Shown in pieces: positions 35,531 to 43,748 of a DNA stretch of 64,000 bases. The notes beneath the pieces are model-generated. The model worked only from the letters and a program-made list of their open reading frames with translations. It did not search any database and was not told the DNA's origin. This stretch comes from Riptortus pedestris (Eukaryota > Arthropoda > Insecta > Hemiptera > Alydidae): positions 69,053,501-69,117,500 of the forward strand of contig CM032228.1 in assembly GCA_019009955.1 (NCBI GenBank). The letters run 5' to 3'. Each line of letters opens with the position of its first letter. Within the stretch, counting starts at the first letter, position 1. The translations under genes and the position numbers were made by a program.

Positions 35531-35531
<1 letters not shown>
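34271..35531 (+). mobile_element. Non-autonomous Helitron
   Basis: The 3' end has the hairpin CCCGGGCGAAGCCGGG followed by TATCTGAGCTAG and a host T, which is the Helitron terminus (hairpin, short spacer, CTRR|T). The 5' end lies near ACCTCTGTCTGTACATTG; the exact TC start is unclear because it abuts the AT tract. No Rep/helicase ORF is present. Relatives lie at 25459 and, reversed, at 52353. Confidence 0.8.
34505..35215. repeat. About 300-bp tandem repeats inside the Helitron (2.4 units)
   Basis: CTGAAATTAAAAATAG-type sequence recurs at 34514, 34813 and 35115 (spacing 299 and 302 bp). Each is followed by GATATTTCGTTTC and ACATAACAAAAGTTGTTTAT. Two minus-strand ORFs here (34650-34919, 34948-35172) are by-products of the repeat. 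Confidence 0.85.
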
Positions 35532-35573
<42 letters not shown>

Positions 35574-36115
35574 AGTGTGTGGGTGTGTGTGTATGTGTAC
35601 TTGTCTGTTACCGCTCTAGCGGACGAAATTACTGTTTAATCGTTACCATACTCGATATATAAGCGTTTCATACAAAATTAAAGACCAAGTTCGTTGAACA
35701 GCTGAAATGGGAGGTGGGTTTAGAGAAAAATTTCCAAAATTCGAAATAATCGTATCTCCGTTATTATACTTCGGATCGTAAAGTAGTATAGACCCAAACT
35801 AATAACCAATTAAATTTACTATAAATATTGTTATATACATTTATTCTCTGTGTTGAATATTAATCAAGAAATTTTTGCATTTTTCAGTCTTAAGTAAACC
35901 CCTATATCAATTCATGTTACATAAACCATACTCTGTTATAACATAAATTCCATCATTCGATGCTTAAATGCCAAATATTGTTTTCAAGAGATCTTTATTT
36001 TACGAGATACATGCAAGTATGTTCTGGTGACACTACCCCTTTCTTAAGTTCTTGGACTGCTAAAATTTGATTGATTGAGATAAAAATTATTCTGATTCAT
36101 TATTTCATTATAATA

Positions 36116-36180
<65 letters not shown>

Positions 36181-36575
36181 TTTATATAAAAAGAAAGATC
36201 AGGAGTGGAGAAATTCGACAACTCGAAATATCTTCGCTATAAGTCGGATCGAAAGAGTGAATAGAAGCAATATTATTGCAAATTCAATTGTCTATAAATG
36301 TTCTAAATGTATATAAATATTTTTTCTTATCATAAATATTAATATAATTAATTAAAAAAAGATACTAGGATTTTCTAGTTTTCTGCCTGCAGTAAATCCC
36401 CACTCCTGCTCATGTCAAATTAACATTAAGCTATTATATCATGAACTACTTTATCCTAAGCTTAAATACCAAGTATTGGTTTCATTGAACTTTTGCTTTT
36501 CGAGATAAATGCAAATATGTGGCGCATGTGAGAAATCTGCTTAGTTAACGCAGCACCCTGCGTGGCGGACATTTT

Positions 36576-37402
36576 TCTTTCGGTTTAGCCCAGGCGATCA
36601 TATATAATTAAATAAACCATAAATAAAAATATACTGTAAAACTGAACTAATAAGTTACTTTTTTTTTAATATCTAGAATTAATAAGTTAGTTACTATCCT
36701 TCCTTGTTCATAGATGGGCATTATAAAACGGAGGATATTTTCGTTTAAATTTCTATTTTAAAATTATTTTAACAAGCTAACTGGGTGGATGACAAAAATA
36801 AGTTAAGTTTAAATTTGTATATAGTTGTATAAACATACATCTTACTCGATAATGTTCCAAGTCTGACCAGGAGTACAGCTGAAAGTGGTTTAGAGAAGGG
36901 GTTATCCAAGATAAAAAATAATCACATCAACAACTACCATAATACCTACATTTTTGATAGTATTTAACTGCAAGCGTTATTTATCCAATGCGTTTCCCTG
37001 TACCCGAATGTATTTTTCTTATTAGGCTTTCAGCATTTATTAATGATAATGGAGTTTCTACTTAAGGTGTATTTTTGTTTTGTGTGAAAAAATGTAATGC
37101 CCAAATTAAATATCAAGATAGTCCTCTAGATATTCATCTAATAAAGGAATAAATAGAGAATAGAATGTGAAACCACGTCGTCTGCGAAACATTTACGCCC
37201 ATTGGGGGTATTCCCACACTTAAAAGAACCTATTACTATTAAATGCGATTTTCAATAATCTAACTTGAACTTCAAAAATTCTTTTTGACCCGCACAAGTA
37301 CTACAAAAGTTTATCCATGAAACTTAAAAAAACAGTACTCCATTTTGTGTGTGAACATTATGAATGCTGATTTGGGGGGGGGGATACAAGGAAGAATTCA
37401 AG

Positions 37403-37405
<3 letters not shown>
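36576..37405. other. Unique AT-rich sequence
   Basis: Nothing recognised; a G run lies near 37374-37382. Confidence 0.45.

Positions 37406-37449
<44 letters not shown>
37406..37449. repeat. (GT)n microsatellite
   Basis: About 44 bp of uninterrupted GT. Confidence 0.9.
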
Positions 37450-37450
<1 letters not shown>

Positions 37451-37507
37451 CTGAGAGTAGGACGTTTAGTTAATAATAATATTTCTAATAAAATAAAATT
37501 TAAATTT

Positions 37508-37574
37508 ATTATTATTATTTATTAACGTCCCCTTTTTGCAACTCAGGCTAATCGGGACGGGTTGTCTACAGGTA

Positions 37575-37618
<44 letters not shown>
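37508..37618 (-). mobile_element. SINE fragment joined to a 40-bp A tract
   Basis: The tail side (ATTATTATTTATTAACGTCC) and body (ATCGGGACGGGTTGTCTACA) of the SINE in reverse stop abruptly at GGTAC. A run of more than 40 A (37576-37618) follows, then unrelated sequence. The remaining SINE body and head are missing. Confidence 0.7.
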
Positions 37619-37620
<2 letters not shown>

Positions 37621-38274
37621 TCCTTTCCAATAATTTGTACATATTTTTTTTGTCCTTAATGATATCTGCTGAGTTATTTTTCCTCAAATATGTTTAAAAT
37701 CAGATTAAAGGAGAGTACGTGTTAAATTTTATATTTCTAAAAATAATTGTATTTTGTTTATTTGAATAGGAAGTTGTTTAATACATTTTTTTCATTATAC
37801 TGCGTCAAAAAACATGTGTTTTCAATACTAGGTTTGAGTCCGTAAAATAGCTCTTTTCGGGACTAGTACTGAAAAATCTTTTCGGTGCGCTAACCTTACC
37901 TGTTACTAATAAACATGTGTTTGAAGGAGGTTATATTCATTCTAATATTTGCTTACTTATAATAAGTAATAAGACCTTTTTAGAGATGAGCCCGAACTGG
38001 AAAATAATTCCTTTAATCAAAAGTTAACTGTATTCCAAAAGGCAATGCCAAACAAAGGTTTTAACATAAATAATAATCAAAATTGGACTATTAATATTAA
38101 TGTAAATCTGTAATGTTTCTTCTATTATGGGTTAATAAACAGATGTTTTATTTCAAATAAAATTATGTGTCACTTTAATTTCTTATATTGTATCTTTAAG
38201 TTATTAATGAAATATAAAAGGGTTTTAATGCACTCAAGTATGAGCAGTATAATGAAAAGTATTGTTCATAACAC
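37619..38274. other. AT-rich sequence with a partial foldback arm
   Basis: TCTTTTCGGTGCG near 37880 and TCTTTTCGGGACTAGTACTG near 37852 match arm sequences of the foldback at 38275. Otherwise nothing is recognised. Confidence 0.4.
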
Positions 38275-38374
38275 GTACCAAAAGTGTCCTTTCGGTACTC
38301 GGTCCAATTTCCAAGCTCGGCTTCGCCTCGCTCGTAAAACTAGACCTCGCACCGAAAAGACCCACTTTTGGTAC
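38275..38374. mobile_element. 100-bp foldback element with GC-rich core
   Basis: Arms GTACCAAAAGTGTCCTTTCG and, reversed, GTACCAAAAGTGGGTCTTTT enclose a core with CTCGGCTTCGCCTCG (38316-38330). The outermost GTAC on each side may include a duplicated target. The core, but not the arms, is shared with the foldbacks at 55206 and 55717. Confidence 0.75.
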
Positions 38375-38558
38375 TAGTGATGAAAATAACTATTGTGAGC
38401 TTGACTCCCTAAAAATCGTTTAAAACACACTTCCTTTTCTGCTTGGGAAGTATTTTTCAGATTTTCAATAATTTTAGTTGTCCCGTCGTAGACTTCCACG
38501 GTCCTGGTCATTAATACTATTAAGGTCTTCGGGTCTTGACCGTGTCTTCATATTGGTT

Positions 38559-38598
38559 GCCAACGTTTCGCTAGACATGCTGCTAGCTTCCTCAGGGC
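38559..38598 (-). ncRNA. Hammerhead-ribozyme-like core, left terminal repeat
   Basis: On the minus strand the order is GCC, CTGAGGA, A, GCTAG-loop-CTAGC (stem II), GAA, ACGT (minimal self-complementary stem III), T, GGC. The flanking GCC and GGC can pair as stem I. This is the arrangement of dimer-type hammerheads known from PLE terminal repeats. One unpaired A between CTGAGGA and stem II departs from the canonical form. The predicted cut lies between 38562 and 38561. This copy lies past the last complete ORF. Confidence 0.55.
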
Positions 38599-41153
38599 TA
38601 TCTCTGAGACTGAAGAGTTGTTAGTTCATCTCTGGTATATATTTGAGTCTTATCCGGTTTCCTTGGGCGGAGTCTTCCCTTCCAGGTGTCTACGGATACT
38701 TGGTCCGGTGGTCGTTCATCGCCTATACCGTCGTTTTCGTTTCTTTTTGGAGGTCTCTGTGGAATTACCGGCTTCCAGAGTTTGCTGAGTTTGTATCCAT
38801 CCTCTCTATTGAAGTTGTTAGGGCATTTCGCTATTTCTATAGCTTCTCGAACCAGTCTTTCTTGGTAACGGTCAACCTTTGCCAGTACCTTGACTTCATC
38901 GAATTTAATGTTGTGTTTGGTTTCCCAGAAATGTTCCGCTATGGCTGATTCTTCTGTCCGAAACTTTTTTAAACTCTTGATGTGCTCGGCGACCCTGGTG
39001 TTTATCAATCTGCCGGTCTGGCCAATGTATTCTGAGCCGCAGGAACATGGTATGCTGTATATCCCCGGGATTTTTGTGTGGAGTTTATCTTTGCAGCTGG
39101 GTAATATCTGAGCTATTTTCCTGTCAGTGCCAAATGCTGTTTCTATGCCTTGCTTCTTGAGTATCCTAGAGATCTTCTCGGTCGTACCTTTAACAAAAGG
39201 TATTACGGCTGTTTTCCGGATTTCCTCTTCATTTGTTCTTGTCTTCTTTTCTTTTTTCTTTTTGAATTGATTTCTGATTTCCTCTTTTCCGTAGCCATTC
39301 TTTAGCAGAGCAGTCATCAAGTGTCGTTTTTCCTTTGGGAGGTTCTGTGGCTCTGAAATTCTCTCAGCTCTAGCGACCAATGTACGAATTATCCCATTCT
39401 TCTGTGCTGGATGGTGATGAGATCCAGCGTGTAGGTATCTGTTGGTATGTGTTGGTTTTCTGTAAACCGCATGCCCCAGCTGTCCGTTTGGTTTCCTTTC
39501 CACCAGAACATCCAGAAATGGAATCTTCCTCTCACGTTCGATCTCCATCGTGAACTCAATGTTGGGGTGTATTGAATTAAGATGCCGCAGAAATTCTTCT
39601 AAAGTCTTCTCTCCATGTGGCCATATGACGAACGTGTCATCCACATATCTAAACCATTTTTTCGGTTTTAGTCTTGCCGTTTCAAGTGCCTTCTTTTCAA
39701 ATTTCTCCATGTAAGCATCGGCTGCATTTGGACTTAATGGCGACCCCATGCTGGCTCCATCCATTTGTTGGTAGAAATTGCCGTTGAACAAGAAATATGC
39801 TGATTGCAGGCAGATTTTGGCTAGCTGGGCTTCTTCTTCCGTTAAGAATTCTTTCATGATGTTTAACGTTTCTTGAATTGGAATTCTCGTAAACAGTGAC
39901 TTAACGTCAAAACTGACGAGACGATCGTTTTCATCGATCATAATATCTTTGATTTTCCTCACGAAATCTGATGAATCCTTGATGTGGTGCGGGGTCAGGC
40001 CAATACTTGGTTGTATTTTCTTCGAAATATACTTTGAGATTCCGTAACATGCAGACCCAATCGAATTAACTATTGGCCTCATAGGAATATCCTCCTTGTG
40101 TATCTTGGGTAATCCGTAAAGTCTGGGTGGAACTGGGTCGGACTTGATTAAACGGTTGTATTCTTCTTTCTTGATCGTAGAAGTGGCTTTCACTGCCTTG
40201 TTTATTTCATTCTTAATTCTATTTGTTGGGTCATGTTGAAGTTTTTTGTACGTTCCATCCTCAAGTAATTTTTGCATCTTTTCAATGTACTCTTCTCTCT
40301 TCATAACCACGGTTGCATTTCCTTTGTCGGCTGGCAGAACTAGTACGTCGTCTTGTTGTTTTATTTCCTTCAATGCATGGAGTTCCTCTTTTGTAAGATT
40401 GCGTTTAGGTGGTTTGGCTTGGCGTAGTATGCGTGACACCTCTCCGCGAATCTCTTCGGCTTTCTCTTCTTCCAGATGGCGTATGGCACATTCGATGCCC
40501 ACAATTATTTTATCGTAGGGGATTTTTCCAGGAGCGACTGCAAAGTTGAAACCTTTGGAAAGTACTTTGATCCATTCCTTCTTTAGGGGTTCTTCTGTAA
40601 GATTTATGACGATGTTTTCCAAATTCTCCGGGGGGTTAGCCGGTTTTGGTTGTTGTGTTGTCTGCAACTTTTGAAATTTATGTTTTTGTGAGTCTTGCAT
40701 CTTGCGTTTTCTCCTTTCCCCTTCGCTCCATATTATGCTGTCTACTTTTGACCAATCAGTGGCGTTGATGACATTACTGAGTGACAGATGCTCTCGAAAT
40801 AACTCGTTCTCCGTATGTGCAAGGGACTTCCGTGTATCTCCAATCATGGCTCTTAATATTATTAACGAGCATCTTTTGGTTGCCTTGCTCAGCGTCTTCT
40901 CCTTGTTACTGATCCTAGCACATGTAGGAATGACCTGATGGTCTCTGCATCGTTTCAGAAATGCTAATCTGCAGAGGAGTGATATCCTCTTGATGCTCTT
41001 CTTCTCAAAACTCCTCACTCTCCGAGTGATCTCCTCCCCATAGAGGTTATTCAAATATACTCGTAGACTTCCACGGTCCTGGTCATTAATACTATTAAGG
41101 TCTTCGGGTCTTGACCGTGTCTTCATATTGGTTGCCAACGTTTCGCTAGACAT
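38598..41153 (-). CDS. Penelope-like retroelement protein: reverse transcriptase plus GIY-YIG endonuclease (851 aa), unit 1
   Basis: The protein would copy element RNA into DNA at a nicked chromosomal target. An N-terminal basic region with Cys/His pairs (about 40-100) precedes the reverse transcriptase: LVLPADKGNATVVM (271-284), RLYGLPKIHK (344-353), SFDVKSLFTRIP with catalytic Asp416, QMDGASMGSPLSPNAADAYM (463-482), FRYVDDTF with the Asp pair 505-506, and IPFLDVLVERK. The C-terminal endonuclease shows GIYSIPCSC (697-705), EYIGQTGRLINTRVAEH (708-724) with GIY, YIG and the conserved Arg, and AIAEHFWETKH. Length is usual for the family and all key residues are present, so it is probably functional. 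The first ATG lies inside the upstream ribozyme core; after cleavage translation would begin at Met10. Confidence 0.95.
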   Translation of the reverse strand: MSSETLATNMKTRSRPEDLNSINDQDRGSLRVYLNNLYGEEITRRVRSFEKKSIKRISLLCRLAFLKRCRDHQVIPTCARISNKEKTLSKATKRCSLIILRAMIGDTRKSLAHTENELFREHLSLSNVINATDWSKVDSIIWSEGERRKRKMQDSQKHKFQKLQTTQQPKPANPPENLENIVINLTEEPLKKEWIKVLSKGFNFAVAPGKIPYDKIIVGIECAIRHLEEEKAEEIRGEVSRILRQAKPPKRNLTKEELHALKEIKQQDDVLVLPADKGNATVVMKREEYIEKMQKLLEDGTYKKLQHDPTNRIKNEINKAVKATSTIKKEEYNRLIKSDPVPPRLYGLPKIHKEDIPMRPIVNSIGSACYGISKYISKKIQPSIGLTPHHIKDSSDFVRKIKDIMIDENDRLVSFDVKSLFTRIPIQETLNIMKEFLTEEEAQLAKICLQSAYFLFNGNFYQQMDGASMGSPLSPNAADAYMEKFEKKALETARLKPKKWFRYVDDTFVIWPHGEKTLEEFLRHLNSIHPNIEFTMEIERERKIPFLDVLVERKPNGQLGHAVYRKPTHTNRYLHAGSHHHPAQKNGIIRTLVARAERISEPQNLPKEKRHLMTALLKNGYGKEEIRNQFKKKKEKKTRTNEEEIRKTAVIPFVKGTTEKISRILKKQGIETAFGTDRKIAQILPSCKDKLHTKIPGIYSIPCSCGSEYIGQTGRLINTRVAEHIKSLKKFRTEESAIAEHFWETKHNIKFDEVKVLAKVDRYQERLVREAIEIAKCPNNFNREDGYKLSKLWKPVIPQRPPKRNENDGIGDERPPDQVSVDTWKGRLRPRKPDKTQIYTRDELTTLQSQR

Positions 41154-41173
41154 GCTGCTAGCTTCCTCAGGGC
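41134..41173 (-). ncRNA. Hammerhead-like core at the junction of units 2 and 1
   Basis: Sequence identical to the core at 38559-38598. It overlaps the TAG stop of the unit-2 ORF (41173-41175) and contains the ATG of the unit-1 ORF (41151-41153) in the stem II loop. The predicted cut is between 41137 and 41136. Confidence 0.55.
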
Positions 41174-43728
41174 TATCTCTGAGACTGAAGAGTTGTTAGT
41201 TCATCTCTGGTATATATTTGAGTCTTATCCGGTTTCCTTGGGCGGAGTCTTCCCTTCCAGGTGTCTACGGATACTTGGTCCGGTGGTCGTTCATCGCCTA
41301 TACCGTCGTTTTCGTTTCTTTTTGGAGGTCTCTGTGGAATTACCGGCTTCCAGAGTTTGCTGAGTTTGTATCCATCCTCTCTATTGAAGTTGTTAGGGCA
41401 TTTCGCTATTTCTATAGCTTCTCGAACCAGTCTTTCTTGGTAACGGTCAACCTTTGCCAGTACCTTGACTTCATCGAATTTAATGTTGTGTTTGGTTTCC
41501 CAGAAATGTTCCGCTATGGCTGATTCTTCTGTCCGAAACTTTTTTAAACTCTTGATGTGCTCGGCGACCCTGGTGTTTATCAATCTGCCGGTCTGGCCAA
41601 TGTATTCTGAGCCGCAGGAACATGGTATGCTGTATATCCCCGGGATTTTTGTGTGGAGTTTATCTTTGCAGCTGGGTAATATCTGAGCTATTTTCCTGTC
41701 AGTGCCAAATGCTGTTTCTATGCCTTGCTTCTTGAGTATCCTAGAGATCTTCTCGGTCGTACCTTTAACAAAAGGTATTACGGCTGTTTTCCGGATTTCC
41801 TCTTCATTTGTTCTTGTCTTCTTTTCTTTTTTCTTTTTGAATTGATTTCTGATTTCCTCTTTTCCGTAGCCATTCTTTAGCAGAGCAGTCATCAAGTGTC
41901 GTTTTTCCTTTGGGAGGTTCTGTGGCTCTGAAATTCTCTCAGCTCTAGCGACCAATGTACGAATTATCCCATTCTTCTGTGCTGGATGGTGATGAGATCC
42001 AGCGTGTAGGTATCTGTTGGTATGTGTTGGTTTTCTGTAAACCGCATGCCCCAGCTGTCCGTTTGGTTTCCTTTCCACCAGAACATCCAGAAATGGAATC
42101 TTCCTCTCACGTTCGATCTCCATCGTGAACTCAATGTTGGGGTGTATTGAATTAAGATGCCGCAGAAATTCTTCTAAAGTCTTCTCTCCATGTGGCCATA
42201 TGACGAACGTGTCATCCACATATCTAAACCATTTTTTCGGTTTTAGTCTTGCCGTTTCAAGTGCCTTCTTTTCAAATTTCTCCATGTAAGCATCGGCTGC
42301 ATTTGGACTTAATGGCGACCCCATGCTGGCTCCATCCATTTGTTGGTAGAAATTGCCGTTGAACAAGAAATATGCTGATTGCAGGCAGATTTTGGCTAGC
42401 TGGGCTTCTTCTTCCGTTAAGAATTCTTTCATGATGTTTAACGTTTCTTGAATTGGAATTCTCGTAAACAGTGACTTAACGTCAAAACTGACGAGACGAT
42501 CGTTTTCATCGATCATAATATCTTTGATTTTCCTCACGAAATCTGATGAATCCTTGATGTGGTGCGGGGTCAGGCCAATACTTGGTTGTATTTTCTTCGA
42601 AATATACTTTGAGATTCCGTAACATGCAGACCCAATCGAATTAACTATTGGCCTCATAGGAATATCCTCCTTGTGTATCTTGGGTAATCCGTAAAGTCTG
42701 GGTGGAACTGGGTCGGACTTGATTAAACGGTTGTATTCTTCTTTCTTGATCGTAGAAGTGGCTTTCACTGCCTTGTTTATTTCATTCTTAATTCTATTTG
42801 TTGGGTCATGTTGAAGTTTTTTGTACGTTCCATCCTCAAGTAATTTTTGCATCTTTTCAATGTACTCTTCTCTCTTCATAACCACGGTTGCATTTCCTTT
42901 GTCGGCTGGCAGAACTAGTACGTCGTCTTGTTGTTTTATTTCCTTCAATGCATGGAGTTCCTCTTTTGTAAGATTGCGTTTAGGTGGTTTGGCTTGGCGT
43001 AGTATGCGTGACACCTCTCCGCGAATCTCTTCGGCTTTCTCTTCTTCCAGATGGCGTATGGCACATTCGATGCCCACAATTATTTTATCGTAGGGGATTT
43101 TTCCAGGAGCGACTGCAAAGTTGAAACCTTTGGAAAGTACTTTGATCCATTCCTTCTTTAGGGGTTCTTCTGTAAGATTTATGACGATGTTTTCCAAATT
43201 CTCCGGGGGGTTAGCCGGTTTTGGTTGTTGTGTTGTCTGCAACTTTTGAAATTTATGTTTTTGTGAGTCTTGCATCTTGCGTTTTCTCCTTTCCCCTTCG
43301 CTCCATATTATGCTGTCTACTTTTGACCAATCAGTGGCGTTGATGACATTACTGAGTGACAGATGCTCTCGAAATAACTCGTTCTCCGTATGTGCAAGGG
43401 ACTTCCGTGTATCTCCAATCATGGCTCTTAATATTATTAACGAGCATCTTTTGGTTGCCTTGCTCAGCGTCTTCTCCTTGTTACTGATCCTAGCACATGT
43501 AGGAATGACCTGATGGTCTCTGCATCGTTTCAGAAATGCTAATCTGCAGAGGAGTGATATCCTCTTGATGCTCTTCTTCTCAAAACTCCTCACTCTCCGA
43601 GTGATCTCCTCCCCATAGAGGTTATTCAAATATACTCGTAGACTTCCACGGTCCTGGTCATTAATACTATTAAGGTCTTCGGGTCTTGACCGTGTCTTCA
43701 TATTGGTTGCCAACGTTTCGCTAGACAT
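41173..43728 (-). CDS. Penelope-like retroelement protein, unit 2 (identical 851 aa)
   Basis: The protein is residue-for-residue identical to unit 1, with intact YVDD and GIY-YIG. Only 19 nt separate its stop from the next ORF start, so there is no room for a separate promoter at the junction apart from sequence inside the unit. Translation of a full-array RNA would need ribozyme cutting or reinitiation. No synonymous differences from unit 1 were noticed on reading. Confidence 0.95.
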   Translation of the reverse strand: MSSETLATNMKTRSRPEDLNSINDQDRGSLRVYLNNLYGEEITRRVRSFEKKSIKRISLLCRLAFLKRCRDHQVIPTCARISNKEKTLSKATKRCSLIILRAMIGDTRKSLAHTENELFREHLSLSNVINATDWSKVDSIIWSEGERRKRKMQDSQKHKFQKLQTTQQPKPANPPENLENIVINLTEEPLKKEWIKVLSKGFNFAVAPGKIPYDKIIVGIECAIRHLEEEKAEEIRGEVSRILRQAKPPKRNLTKEELHALKEIKQQDDVLVLPADKGNATVVMKREEYIEKMQKLLEDGTYKKLQHDPTNRIKNEINKAVKATSTIKKEEYNRLIKSDPVPPRLYGLPKIHKEDIPMRPIVNSIGSACYGISKYISKKIQPSIGLTPHHIKDSSDFVRKIKDIMIDENDRLVSFDVKSLFTRIPIQETLNIMKEFLTEEEAQLAKICLQSAYFLFNGNFYQQMDGASMGSPLSPNAADAYMEKFEKKALETARLKPKKWFRYVDDTFVIWPHGEKTLEEFLRHLNSIHPNIEFTMEIERERKIPFLDVLVERKPNGQLGHAVYRKPTHTNRYLHAGSHHHPAQKNGIIRTLVARAERISEPQNLPKEKRHLMTALLKNGYGKEEIRNQFKKKKEKKTRTNEEEIRKTAVIPFVKGTTEKISRILKKQGIETAFGTDRKIAQILPSCKDKLHTKIPGIYSIPCSCGSEYIGQTGRLINTRVAEHIKSLKKFRTEESAIAEHFWETKHNIKFDEVKVLAKVDRYQERLVREAIEIAKCPNNFNREDGYKLSKLWKPVIPQRPPKRNENDGIGDERPPDQVSVDTWKGRLRPRKPDKTQIYTRDELTTLQSQR

Positions 43729-43748
43729 GCTGCTAGCTTCCTCAGGGC
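43709..43748 (-). ncRNA. Hammerhead-like core at the junction of units 3 and 2
   Basis: Third identical copy of the core, spaced exactly 2575 bp from its neighbours. It contains the ATG (43726-43728) of unit 2. Confidence 0.55.

Larger units (their letters stand above)
34117..36575 (+). mobile_element. Composite HINE-A copy interrupted by a Helitron
   Basis: The R end and first flank (34117-34253) lead into an AT tract that holds a Helitron (34271-35531). HINE-A resumes in AT/GT repeats and a core block (35590-36110), then a second (AT)n (36113-36173) and part of a second core block, with an L end at 36575 (ACGCAGCACCCTGCGTGGCG). The family therefore carries repeated core blocks separated by microsatellites. 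Confidence 0.72.

Noticed and set aside
37466..37687. Phe-rich ORF on the minus strand
   Set aside because: Product of the A tract at 37576-37618.
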